Positions 17,916 to 25,731 of a stretch of DNA of 64,000 nt are shown piece by piece. Source of the DNA: Paenibacillus massiliensis 2301065 = DSM 16942 (GTDB taxonomy: Bacteria > Bacillota > Bacilli > Paenibacillales > Paenibacillaceae); contig NZ_KB898191.1 in NCBI RefSeq assembly GCF_000377505.1, forward strand, positions 1-64,000, in the 5' to 3' direction. A model generated the notes under the pieces. That model searched no databases, had not been told where the DNA came from, and saw only the letters and a program-made list of their open reading frames with translations. Position 1 is the stretch's first letter. Every line of letters begins with the position of its first letter. The position numbers and the translations under genes were made by a program.

Positions 17916-18373
17916 ACTTCCTCCAATTCCAGCCACGCCGTCTCCGACATGACCTCTATTCCTTCCTTAATAAGCAAGGCTGCTGTTACGCCGCTGCCGG
18001 CAATCCGCTCGTTGCTGAACTGTCCGTTATAGATCTGCTTCGTGCCACAAGAGGGACTATACTCCTTAAGCACCACCAGCTTGACTCCAAGCTCTCTGGC
18101 TATCTCCAACGTCCTCATGGCCCCTTGAATGTACATCTCGCTCACATCTGCTCCAGTCTTGTCCATTACCTTCGCTGTGCCATTCAGCACATCCAGACCG
18201 CTGCCCCCAACGATCTCAGCCGGAGGCCTCGGTGTCGTAAAGCCGCCCAGTAACTCAGGACAGACCGTAACGGCCTGTCCAGTCTGCACCAATCGTTCCA
18301 GCTGATCCTCCAGACAATCTGAACCGTTATACCGTACCTTGTGCCCCGCCAGACAAGCACTTACCAATATCAA
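17912..18373 (-). CDS. DUF523 family protein
   Basis: This 153-residue protein has the DUF523 pattern: ILVSACLAG, VRYNG, VCPELLGG, PRPPAEI, then the SPSCG cysteine motif. Members (Bacillus YbbK type) are of unknown function; conserved Cys residues suggest metal or thiol chemistry. Start is placed at TTG 18373 (LILVSACL), the usual N terminus of the family, with GGGAG upstream. A longer frame would run into the hexanucleotide repeat. It is coupled to the Nudix gene. Confidence 0.8.
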   Translation of the reverse strand: MILVSACLAGHKVRYNGSDCLEDQLERLVQTGQAVTVCPELLGGFTTPRPPAEIVGGSGLDVLNGTAKVMDKTGADVSEMYIQGAMRTLEIARELGVKLVVLKEYSPSCGTKQIYNGQFSNERIAGSGVTAALLIKEGIEVMSETAWLELEEV

Positions 18374-18414
18374 TTCCTCATCTCCCAACCAGGCAGGACA
18401 AATCCAAGTACACA

Positions 18415-18581
18415 CTGCACCTGCACCTGCACCTGCACCTGCACCTATACCTATACCTATAGATACCTACTCCTTGTACCTGTACCTGTACCTGTACCTG
18501 TATCTGTATCTGTACTTGTATCTGTATCCTTGTATCTGTACTTGCACCTGTACTTGTACTTGCACCTGTACCTGTATCCAA
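18415..18581. repeat. Degenerate hexanucleotide microsatellite
   Basis: About 165 bases are built almost entirely from 6-bp units: CACCTG and CACCTA first, then variants of CTGTAC and CTGTAT. It starts about 40 bases upstream of the DUF523 start codon, in the place where that operon's promoter is expected. Both strands encode dipeptide repeats (Tyr-Leu, Cys-Thr, Val-Gln) but no frame has a credible start. Confidence 0.95.
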
Positions 18582-18691
18582 TTCTTGCTTCCATTCTTGC
18601 TCTATCCTTTACTATACTCTTGCTGTATTGTCATGCCAATACGTATCAGGCGGATATCGTTATACTTCACTCACAGTATCGTAGGCTGCTC

Positions 18692-19576
18692 TTACAGGAT
18701 GTCCTTCAAGGTCTGCTTCAGCGTGGGATATGTGAATGCAAACCCTGCTCGCTCCAATCGCTCAGGAATAACCCAACGGCTCTTGAGAATCAGCTCTGTC
18801 TCAGTACCAATCAGACCAGCCCCCATTTCCAGAAGCCAGGCAGGAGCCGGCAATCCGATGGGTGCCCCCAGTCCAGAGCGTAATTCTCTCATCAATTGTG
18901 TGTTGGAGACAGGCTGCGGAGAAGCACAATTGAATACTCCATCCAATTGCTCATGATCTTGCAGGAACCGGACAATCCGATACAGATCCTCCACATGAAT
19001 CCAGCTGAACATCTGCTTACCCGAGCCTTGTGGACCTCCCAGGCCCCATTTCACCAAATTCCGATAAGGTCCCATCACACCACCGTCTGGGCCCAGCACA
19101 ATCGAGATTCGTAGTGCAATCTGTCGTGTATCAGGACAATCGCATGAGAAGAAGGCATGCTCCCATGCCTTGGCTACCTCCACAGAGAAGCCGCTGCCCA
19201 GCTCCCCATGCTCCTCCGTCATAGGCCGATCCTCTGCATGTCGATAGATTGTAGCCGTGCTCGAATTGATCCATACAGGCGGCAGCTTCTCACAGCCTGC
19301 GATCGCAGCGCCAAGCTTCTCTGTCGTCGTTGTCCGAGAATTGAGGATTTCTGCCTTGTTACGCTCATTATAGCGGCAGTTCACCGATCTGCCCGCCAGA
19401 TTTACCAGTAGCTCTGCTCCCTCTAGCGCAGCAACTATTCCATTTGTGTCATCCCAGGAAATATGTCCTTCCTGCCGGGAGATGATCTTCACGGTATATC
19501 CCTGCTCTTGCCATCGCTGTGCAAAATACTGTCCAATGAAGCCTGTACCGCCAGCCAAGACAACCTTTCCATTCAT
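18692..19576 (-). CDS. TIGR01777-family NAD(P)-dependent epimerase
   Basis: This 294-residue extended-SDR protein has an N-terminal KVVLAGGTGFIGQYF motif, NLAGRSV, NSSTATIY and a C-terminal segment ending in the FAFTYPTLKQTLKDIL motif diagnostic of TIGR01777 (YfhF type). The substrate of this family is not established. AAGGGG lies upstream of ATG. It ends about 110 bases before the hexanucleotide repeat and starts 35 bases after the lipoprotein gene, with which it may be cotranscribed. Confidence 0.88.
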   Translation of the reverse strand: MNGKVVLAGGTGFIGQYFAQRWQEQGYTVKIISRQEGHISWDDTNGIVAALEGAELLVNLAGRSVNCRYNERNKAEILNSRTTTTEKLGAAIAGCEKLPPVWINSSTATIYRHAEDRPMTEEHGELGSGFSVEVAKAWEHAFFSCDCPDTRQIALRISIVLGPDGGVMGPYRNLVKWGLGGPQGSGKQMFSWIHVEDLYRIVRFLQDHEQLDGVFNCASPQPVSNTQLMRELRSGLGAPIGLPAPAWLLEMGAGLIGTETELILKSRWVIPERLERAGFAFTYPTLKQTLKDIL

Positions 19577-19610
19577 GAGTAGCAGCCCCTTTTCCGAAAA
19601 AATATCAAGC

Positions 19611-20297
19611 CTACTTATACTTCAGGTTCCAGTCCTTCGTCCATTCAGCAAATGTCATATCCGTCACCTCTTCCAACGTCTCGCCCTGAAGACTATATAC
19701 AGAGCCGACATGTGGTTCATCATAATCTGGCCAGCTGTACCCGCCGATTACCTTACCCTCCGACAGCATAATAGAGACGAATGTCTGATGTCTGCTATTG
19801 CCCTTCATCTCATCCAGTGGATGATTGGTGACCGTGAACACGACTGTGCGAATCTTTTGACCGATATAATCTAGGGGCTCCACCTTCAGTGTGCTCCAAT
19901 ACTGCACGTAGGGAAGCTCGGTAAGCATGGGGCGTTCCAGCGTATACTCATAACCAATTTCTTCGTAATCAACAACTGTATAGCCTTGCTGTTGCACATA
20001 ATGCTCTGCCTCCTGCAGCTCCGCCTTGGTCATGGTGGCGTTCCCACGATGTCGCTCAGCTTGCGGCCCATCAGCAGTGCAGCCCGCCAGTAAGCTCAAG
20101 ACCAGCAAGCCCCATACGATGCACGCGGTATATTTGAACGACTTTATAGGTTTCATGGGCCTTGTAGGTTTGGTCATCATGGTCATACTGGGCTTCGTAG
20201 GCTTCATGGACTGTTTTATGGACTTGATGATCCTCATGGGCAGTATGGGCGGCATGATGTACATTAACCGTGGAAAGCTTGTGATTCGATGCTTCAT
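19611..20297 (-). CDS. Putative lipoprotein with repeat-expanded N-terminal extension
   Basis: The 228-residue product from ATG 20297 (AAGGAG upstream) carries a lipobox, LSLLAGC, at about residues 66-72, much further in than normal. The preceding 55 residues are rich in Met, Lys, Pro and Thr with repeated MKPTKP/MTKPTRPMKPIK units, encoded by degenerate tandem repeats at about 20150-20250. Translation from an internal ATG (MKPIKSFKY) would give a normal lipoprotein signal peptide, but no good ribosome site is there. The mature part (about 155 residues) resembles no family known to me; GGYSWPDYDEPHVGSVYSLQG suggests a small beta-rich domain. Confidence 0.7.
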   Translation of the reverse strand: MKHRITSFPRLMYIMPPILPMRIIKSIKQSMKPTKPSMTMMTKPTRPMKPIKSFKYTACIVWGLLVLSLLAGCTADGPQAERHRGNATMTKAELQEAEHYVQQQGYTVVDYEEIGYEYTLERPMLTELPYVQYWSTLKVEPLDYIGQKIRTVVFTVTNHPLDEMKGNSRHQTFVSIMLSEGKVIGGYSWPDYDEPHVGSVYSLQGETLEEVTDMTFAEWTKDWNLKYK

Positions 20298-20482
20298 CAG
20301 CTCCACTCCTTTTCCTGTCATGCTCCAAGTGTACCATCTGCTGATTGCCTATAGACGATAAAATATGGAAATGTGCCCAGAAAATCAAAACAGCGACCGT
20401 CAAGAACGAGATAGCTACGTCCTGGACTGCCGCTGTATTATTGAACCTGCGTACCTGGGCAGCATGGGCTCATTCGGACGCC

Positions 20483-21229
20483 CTATACTGCGGTCACAAT
20501 CATTGGCTGATTCTTTGTAATGATAATCGTGTGCTCATGCTGTGCCACAAAGCTATTGTCGGGTACACATAATGTCCATCCGTCCGGTTGCTCATCCACA
20601 TACCCTGCACCAGTTGATAAGAAGGGCTCAATGGTAATGACCATCCCTTCTTTCAAAGTCCTTTTATCGTGCTTGTTATATACAGGTAAAATCTCTGTTG
20701 GGGCTTCATGCAGAGATTTTCCTACACCGTGGCTACATAGATTCTTAATGACGTTGTAGCCGCCTTTTTTAGCTTCACTTTCAATAATTCTGCCGATCTC
20801 GTTCAATTTGACTCCATGCTTGAGCGATGAGATGACCTTCATCATCGTATCGTGTGTGTATTGACACAAACGCATTAATGTCGGGTTGTATGGAGCGATC
20901 GGAAAAGAATGGCCCGCATCCGCATAATAGCCTCCCAGTTCCGCTGAGACATCAATATTGACTAAGTCCCCCGGTTGAATGATTCGATTTCCTGGTATTC
21001 CGTGGGCAACCTCACGGTTAACACTAATACAAGTGTTGCCAGGGAAATTATAGGTTGACTTGGGAGCTGGTACGGCCCCATGCTTCTCCATGAACTGCCC
21101 CCCAATATCATCTAATTCCTTTGTCGTAATTCCGGGACGTGTGTGATTTTTCATTTCATGAATCGTCAGTGCAACGATTCTGCCTATTTCCTTCAGACCA
21201 TCAATATCTTTTTGTGATCCTATTGTCAT
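20483..21229 (-). CDS. map: Methionine aminopeptidase, type I
   Basis: This 248-residue enzyme removes initiator methionine from nascent proteins. The metal ligands are visible: Asp in NIDVSAELGG and ADAGHSF, His in HGVGKSLHEAP, Glu in ITIEPF and QHEHT. GGAGGAG lies upstream of ATG. It is not in a ribosomal-protein operon, so it is most likely the accessory enzyme (Bacillus YflG/MapB type), with the main copy elsewhere. Confidence 0.95.
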   Translation of the reverse strand: MTIGSQKDIDGLKEIGRIVALTIHEMKNHTRPGITTKELDDIGGQFMEKHGAVPAPKSTYNFPGNTCISVNREVAHGIPGNRIIQPGDLVNIDVSAELGGYYADAGHSFPIAPYNPTLMRLCQYTHDTMMKVISSLKHGVKLNEIGRIIESEAKKGGYNVIKNLCSHGVGKSLHEAPTEILPVYNKHDKRTLKEGMVITIEPFLSTGAGYVDEQPDGWTLCVPDNSFVAQHEHTIIITKNQPMIVTAV

Positions 21230-21369
21230 AATAGCTCCTCCGCTTTTCAGATGGATTTATTATAACATATCACAGAATGGTCCATTATTCGGTCTACGAA
21301 AAGAATCGCTCACCACCGCCTTAGCCAAGCAGCTAGGCCCGTAGAACTTCCACATAGAATGTGGAAAAA

Positions 21370-21396
21370 AAGACCGCTCTACGCAAGAACGGTCTT
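21370..21396 (-). terminator. Terminator downstream of the siderophore binding protein gene
   Basis: A 7-bp stem AAGACCG/CGGTCTT with a 13-base loop runs into TTTTTTCC on the minus strand, about 80 bases past the stop of the gene at 21479. Confidence 0.8.
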
Positions 21397-21478
21397 GTCT
21401 TTGAACAGCCTGTATCAACTAAATAATGGTCATATCGTTATGCTTCCCACAAAAGCAGAGTTACTTAACTCAGCGTAT

Positions 21479-22471
21479 CTATTTACGCTCCAGTAGGCAA
21501 TCTAGTATGAATTCAAGCTGGGCTTCCAGCGACACCGGATCGTTGAACAGATCTCCCTTGCGGTTCGTTGTGAACACCATACCATTCTGAACGGCAGGGA
21601 GACCCTTCCACACACTGCTCTCATACACTGCTGATGGATCTGCATCATCACCACTCCAAGCGTTGGTGAAAATATAATCACCTGCATAATCCGGCAGCTT
21701 CTCCATGGATAAATCCGCCCAGCCCTGACCACTATCAATGGCTTCCTTCTGAATCAGCGGGGGTGCCTTCAGATGAAATTCACCATACAATATATCTCCG
21801 CCACGGGCAAAGTTATGGCCGAAGGCATAGATTCCCTTGGCATAAGGCTGGAGAATCGATACCGTCTTATCACCGACAGCAGCCTCCACCTCTGGCTTCA
21901 CCTCAGCGATCTTCTTGTCCCAGGACGTGATCCAAGCTTCAGCCTCGGCTTCCTTGCCCGTGATTTTACCGAATTCACGCAGTTGCTCACGCAATGGCAG
22001 CTCGCCATACTTGATCGCCACAGTTGGGGCAATCTTCGAATAGTTCTCAATCACTGCTGCGTCAAGCCAGCCCGGCGCAATGATCAGATCCGGCTGTAGC
22101 TCCAGAATCTTCTCGAAGGACTGTCCGTCCCCCAGGTCGGCAACGCCGTCCAGCTTTCCTTCAAAATATGGATTCTCCAGCGCCTGCTGCTTCACGCCGA
22201 TGGGCTTGATGCCCAGCACCAGTAGATGTCCAACATAGCTATCCGCTACCTCTACCACTCGCTGGGGATTGCGGGGAAGCTGAACCTCTCCGTTCGAGGC
22301 CTGATAAGTAATCGTCTCGGATTGGCCACTCTCGCTTCCGCTTGCTGTTCCGCTAGTATCGCTTGAGCCTGTTGATGAAGATGTAGCTGCATTGCTGCAT
22401 GCGGCCAACACACCAACGAGCATAAATGTTAACATGAGCATGGCCCATTTTCGAATTGAATGCACGTGCAC
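21479..22471 (-). CDS. Iron-siderophore ABC transporter substrate-binding lipoprotein
   Basis: This 330-residue protein has a lipoprotein signal (LVGVLAAC, lipidation Cys about residue 25), a Ser/Thr/Gly-rich linker, and a class III periplasmic-binding domain with NPQRVVEVADSYVGHLLVLGIKPIGV and LQPDLIIAPG. The GTG start has AGGAGA 7 bases upstream. No permease or ATPase gene adjoins it, so partners must be encoded elsewhere. A Fur box lies 32 bases upstream, consistent with induction under iron limitation. Confidence 0.9.
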   Translation of the reverse strand: MHVHSIRKWAMLMLTFMLVGVLAACSNAATSSSTGSSDTSGTASGSESGQSETITYQASNGEVQLPRNPQRVVEVADSYVGHLLVLGIKPIGVKQQALENPYFEGKLDGVADLGDGQSFEKILELQPDLIIAPGWLDAAVIENYSKIAPTVAIKYGELPLREQLREFGKITGKEAEAEAWITSWDKKIAEVKPEVEAAVGDKTVSILQPYAKGIYAFGHNFARGGDILYGEFHLKAPPLIQKEAIDSGQGWADLSMEKLPDYAGDYIFTNAWSGDDADPSAVYESSVWKGLPAVQNGMVFTTNRKGDLFNDPVSLEAQLEFILDCLLERK

Positions 22472-22502
22472 AGTCTTCTCTCCTGCCTAGTTATATTGGT
22501 AA

Positions 22503-22517
22503 TGAGTATCATTATCA
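22503..22517. promoter_or_regulatory. Fur box
   Basis: On the minus strand the site reads TGATAATGATACTCA, which matches the 7-1-7 Fur consensus TGATAATNATTATCA at 12 of 14 fixed positions. It lies 32 bases upstream of the siderophore binding protein start, where it would overlap the promoter. Confidence 0.82.
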
Positions 22518-22715
22518 ACAGGATTATAGCAAGGATGTCACCGTCTGTCCACAAGCCTTTCCAATCGCCAGCCACTCTACTACAATATAAAAATGAGCCA
22601 ATGAGCCGTTGTGTCCCAAAGTTACTGATGCGGATAGAGTTACGGATACTGAGCCTGAACAGCTGAGCGTGAACACACGACTTTAAACAGGCTCATTTTG
22701 TAAGGAGGTAAACCT

Positions 22716-23096
22716 ATGGGCTGGGAATATGGAATCAAGCTTCCACAAGTCGAAGCCGACACAACTATAGACAGCAATCAACTTGTAGACAACAATCAAC
22801 ATGAGCAGCTAATTGAACGGATCTATGAAGAGCTAAGAGCAGAATTTCATGCTGCCTACCGAATAACCTACGAGCACGGGGAGATGATCGTATGGAATGA
22901 TGAATATCCTGAGTGGCCTCATGTCTTGAATATACAGGTTGATCACCCCAGCACACCGCTGGACATCGTCGCTGCCGGAGAAGCATACATTCTGCTGCTC
23001 TTCCATACTGGAGGCAAGCAAGCCCGCGAGCTCAAGCTACAGCTGGAGCACATTGTGGCCCGCTACGCCCCAACAGCCGTCTGGTGGGAGCTGTAA
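22716..23096 (+). CDS. Hypothetical acidic protein
   Basis: This 126-residue protein has an optimal ribosome site (AAGGAGG, 7 bases before ATG) and codon use like its neighbours. A Gln/Asn/Asp-rich patch at residues 17-30 precedes a helix (LIERIYEELRAEF), then a beta-rich section with WNDEYPEWPHVLNIQVDHP and a final helix ending AVWWEL. There is no signal peptide or membrane helix, so it is predicted to be cytoplasmic. No family was recognised. It stands alone between oppositely oriented genes. Confidence 0.65.
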   Translation: MGWEYGIKLPQVEADTTIDSNQLVDNNQHEQLIERIYEELRAEFHAAYRITYEHGEMIVWNDEYPEWPHVLNIQVDHPSTPLDIVAAGEAYILLLFHTGGKQARELKLQLEHIVARYAPTAVWWEL

Positions 23097-23219
23097 TGCA
23101 CTGAGTTGCTACCTCTTGTTCTGCAACTGGGGCTGTCGAATGGCATAGCTATGGGTACATATCCTCGTAAGCGAATCCCTGCATGTCGCCAAGATCATAC
23201 GACATAGTACGAAGATACC

Positions 23220-24086
23220 TTAACGTAACGCTCTCGCAATGATCAGCTCCAGCCACTTCCAAGGTAAAATAGCTTTTGCCCAGCACATCAACCCGGCTCC
23301 TTGGCCCACCGCATAACGAAGACGAGGGGAACGTTTGGAGACAATCCGTGCAATTAGGTCCGCCACTTGCTGTGGATCAGGCGCTGTCTTCGCAGCTTGT
23401 CTGGAGTAGCTCAGCACGGCATTTAACCTGTCCCGGTAAGGTGAGTCTTGGGCCATGCGGATTCGTCCCAGCCCCTTGTTCCAGATCGCCGTGCGGAATG
23501 CCCCAGGCTCCACGATGACGACCTTCACCCCGTAAGGTGCCATCTCATGACGGAGACTTTCGCTATATCCCTCGACGGCGAACTTGGAGGCTGCATAGGG
23601 CCCGTAACCTGGGAATCCCACCAGTCCGCTCACACTGCTGACATTGATGATGGAGCCGCTGCCACGCCGTCTCATATGAGGCAGTACCTCTCTTGTCATC
23701 GCTACAAGCCCGAAAAAATTCGTCTCCATCTGCTCACGCCAATCGGTGAGCGTCAGTTCCTCCACATAGCCGCCCAAGGCGAAGCCTGCATTATTTACCA
23801 GCACATCAATCTGTCCAAAGCGTCCAAGCACCTCGGCTACTGCCTGCTGAATGGATTCGCTATCGGTCACATCCAATGGAAGAAGATGTATTCGATCGGC
23901 AACTCCTTTTTCCCGTGCCAGAGCCATCAGTTCCCCCGCTCTAGCCGTATTTCGCATCGTCGCAGCTACCTGGTAGCCAATACTGGCCAACCTGACGGCA
24001 GTCAGCAGCCCAAAGCCACTGGACGTACCTGTAATCAAGGCGACTGGCCTATGCTTAGGTGCGCCCGAGCTCATTTGTGAATCCAA
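23220..24086 (-). CDS. Short-chain dehydrogenase/reductase
   Basis: This 288-residue classical SDR has TGTSSGFG for cofactor binding, NNAG, catalytic Ser in NVSSVSG and YAASK. The TG-x3-GFG motif and C-terminal extension place it with the ketoreductases often found beside regulatory genes, similar in layout to the gene at 51202. A TTG start at 24086 is 9 bases from AAGGAGG; the internal ATG at 24074 is further away. It is 33 bases downstream of a small unknown gene and probably cotranscribed with it. The substrate is unknown. Confidence 0.88.
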   Translation of the reverse strand: MDSQMSSGAPKHRPVALITGTSSGFGLLTAVRLASIGYQVAATMRNTARAGELMALAREKGVADRIHLLPLDVTDSESIQQAVAEVLGRFGQIDVLVNNAGFALGGYVEELTLTDWREQMETNFFGLVAMTREVLPHMRRRGSGSIINVSSVSGLVGFPGYGPYAASKFAVEGYSESLRHEMAPYGVKVVIVEPGAFRTAIWNKGLGRIRMAQDSPYRDRLNAVLSYSRQAAKTAPDPQQVADLIARIVSKRSPRLRYAVGQGAGLMCWAKAILPWKWLELIIARALR

Positions 24087-24118
24087 TTACCTCATCCTCC
24101 TTGATGAACGCTGCCACT

Positions 24119-24472
24119 CTAGTGGCAATAATACAGCACCACGATGATGCCTCCAGCGTCACGCTCCCACAGCTCGGCAAAGTAACAGTAGCCGCTCGGG
24201 AACTCCGTCAGATCAGCCTCATCGGACAAGCAGATATGATGCCTATAGGCTGCATCCCACTTCGAAGTAACCTCTTGAAAAGGCGTATGCTCCAGCTGTG
24301 CGACATCACTCGTCTGATAACTGCAGATGAATATGTCCTGAGCCTCTTCCTGTTGCAACATGCGCTCAAGCTCTTCCAAGCTCGCAAGCTGCCTTCCAGC
24401 TCGGGAGATGATCGCGTCGCCATCATAGATTGCCTGCTGTTGCCTGTCTATGAAATACCTTGGTCTCGCCAA
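24119..24472 (-). CDS. Hypothetical protein
   Basis: This roughly 118-residue protein starts at TTG 24472 (GGAGGG 10 bases upstream; a TTG at 24490 is possible). Features include YFIDRQQQAIYDGD, a helix SLEELERMLQQEEAQDIFICSY, and a beta-rich end GYCYFAELWERDAGGIIVVLYY. No signal or membrane helix is present and no family was recognised. It lies between the six-gene biosynthetic operon and the SDR on the same strand, with no terminator seen on either side, so it could be the seventh gene of that transcript. Confidence 0.6.
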   Translation of the reverse strand: MARPRYFIDRQQQAIYDGDAIISRAGRQLASLEELERMLQQEEAQDIFICSYQTSDVAQLEHTPFQEVTSKWDAAYRHHICLSDEADLTEFPSGYCYFAELWERDAGGIIVVLYYCH

Positions 24473-24558
24473 GCCCTCTTGACCCTCCAATAGTCTTAGT
24501 ATTCAATCGCATTATGGTTTAGATGCTGTGCAGGCACTCGGCGTACACTCGCTCAAGG

Positions 24559-25731
24559 TCATAGCTTCAGGCGCTGAATGATCGGCACTCCGATCCGATA
24601 GAGCAGCTTCTCCAGCATGGACCAGCACATCCGAGTACCAAGAGGCAGATGCTTGTCATAGACGGCCATGACCTCCAGCTCGGCTACAGCTCCGCGATTA
24701 CGCTTGAACTGTCCGACACCAGAGCTCTCATGTAGCAGCAATCCCCTCTCGTCCGCAATTCCGATCAGCACTGCAGACAGCATTCGATACAGTCCCGTCT
24801 GCTGCGGCAGCTCCGTATCATAGCCAAAGAGCGGCGCAGTCATGATCCCATCTCTGACAAAAAAGCCAAGAATGGCGTCCAGACGGCCATCCTTGCGCAG
24901 CCCATGCAGCTCCAGTGTCCCTGATTGGATAGCCGTCTGGATGTACAGCTCCGTGAACTGCGGGTTACATGGCGAATATTTATGAATGTACAGCATGTCG
25001 TACAATTCCTTAATACGGGGCGCATCCGCAAGGCGCATGTCCTGCGGCCCTGCGACAGTGTAGCCATGCTTGTCGATAAGTCCACGATCTCGCTTCACAA
25101 GCCATCTGGCCTTCGCATTTATGGATAGGCCTGCTGGCTTCGAGGCTGCTTGCAGCAGATAAATCTGACGGCTGGGGATGAGCTTGCACCCATACTTGCG
25201 TACGGTCTCCAAAAAAGTGCCACTTGTAACGTCATTCAACGATCGGCACACGATAGCATGTTCTGGATAACGTCTCTGCAGTTCAGTTATGAGTGCTTCC
25301 AGCCCTGCGGGGCTGATGGCGGGAAACACGTTCGTAGATAGCAGCCAGTTATTCACCTGTACCACCTGATTGAAGTGAGCCTTCCGCAGCAGCAGACCGT
25401 TGCCACTAAGCAAGCTGCCCAAAATAGCCTCAGCAGGCCGATTATGGAGCAAAGCAAGCTCTTCTCGCGCATAGGTCACAAAATGAGTGTATGGCGAGCA
25501 GACATAGGAATTGTCATACTCCATCTCGTTGATAGTCAGTGGGATGGGAATACCGTCTACCGTAGCCACAAGCAGACGAGTGCGCACATTGTGAACATAC
25601 AGCTGGATTGACGGGGCGAGCAGTAGCGGCAGGAGATAGGTTTTGGCATCGTGCCCATACGCTGTCTCTGGCCAGCTCAGGTCCTGAATATTCGATTCAT
25701 CGTAGAAGACGATTGATGCGCTATTGCTCAT
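24559..25731 (-). CDS. FemAB/BioF2-like GNAT acyltransferase (last gene of biosynthetic operon)
   Basis: This 390-residue protein resembles the Acetyltransf_6/FemAB fold: an N-terminal half with YSYVCSPYTHF-like features (here NSYVCSPYTHF) and a C-terminal half with HGLRKDGRLDAILGFFVRDG and LLLHESSGVGQFKRNRG. Enzymes of this fold transfer acyl or aminoacyl groups from CoA or tRNA. ATG at 25731 overlaps the upstream ligase stop by four bases (ATGA), with AGGAG 9 bases upstream. In this pathway it is expected to acylate an amine or hydroxyl of the intermediate. Confidence 0.72.
   Translation of the reverse strand: MSNSASIVFYDESNIQDLSWPETAYGHDAKTYLLPLLLAPSIQLYVHNVRTRLLVATVDGIPIPLTINEMEYDNSYVCSPYTHFVTYAREELALLHNRPAEAILGSLLSGNGLLLRKAHFNQVVQVNNWLLSTNVFPAISPAGLEALITELQRRYPEHAIVCRSLNDVTSGTFLETVRKYGCKLIPSRQIYLLQAASKPAGLSINAKARWLVKRDRGLIDKHGYTVAGPQDMRLADAPRIKELYDMLYIHKYSPCNPQFTELYIQTAIQSGTLELHGLRKDGRLDAILGFFVRDGIMTAPLFGYDTELPQQTGLYRMLSAVLIGIADERGLLLHESSGVGQFKRNRGAVAELEVMAVYDKHLPLGTRMCWSMLEKLLYRIGVPIIQRLKL

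Noticed and set aside
18415-18581. Possible CRISPR-like repeat array
   Set aside because: Units are 6 bases with no spacers; it is a microsatellite.
18339-18956. Long plus-strand ORFs across the hexanucleotide repeat
   Set aside because: They are products of the 6-bp periodicity (Tyr-Leu and Cys-Thr runs), overlap real genes on the other strand and lack ribosome sites.
21275-21290. Palindrome AATGGTCCATT upstream of map as an operator
   Set aside because: It is short and unrepeated, with no regulator nearby; too weak to call.
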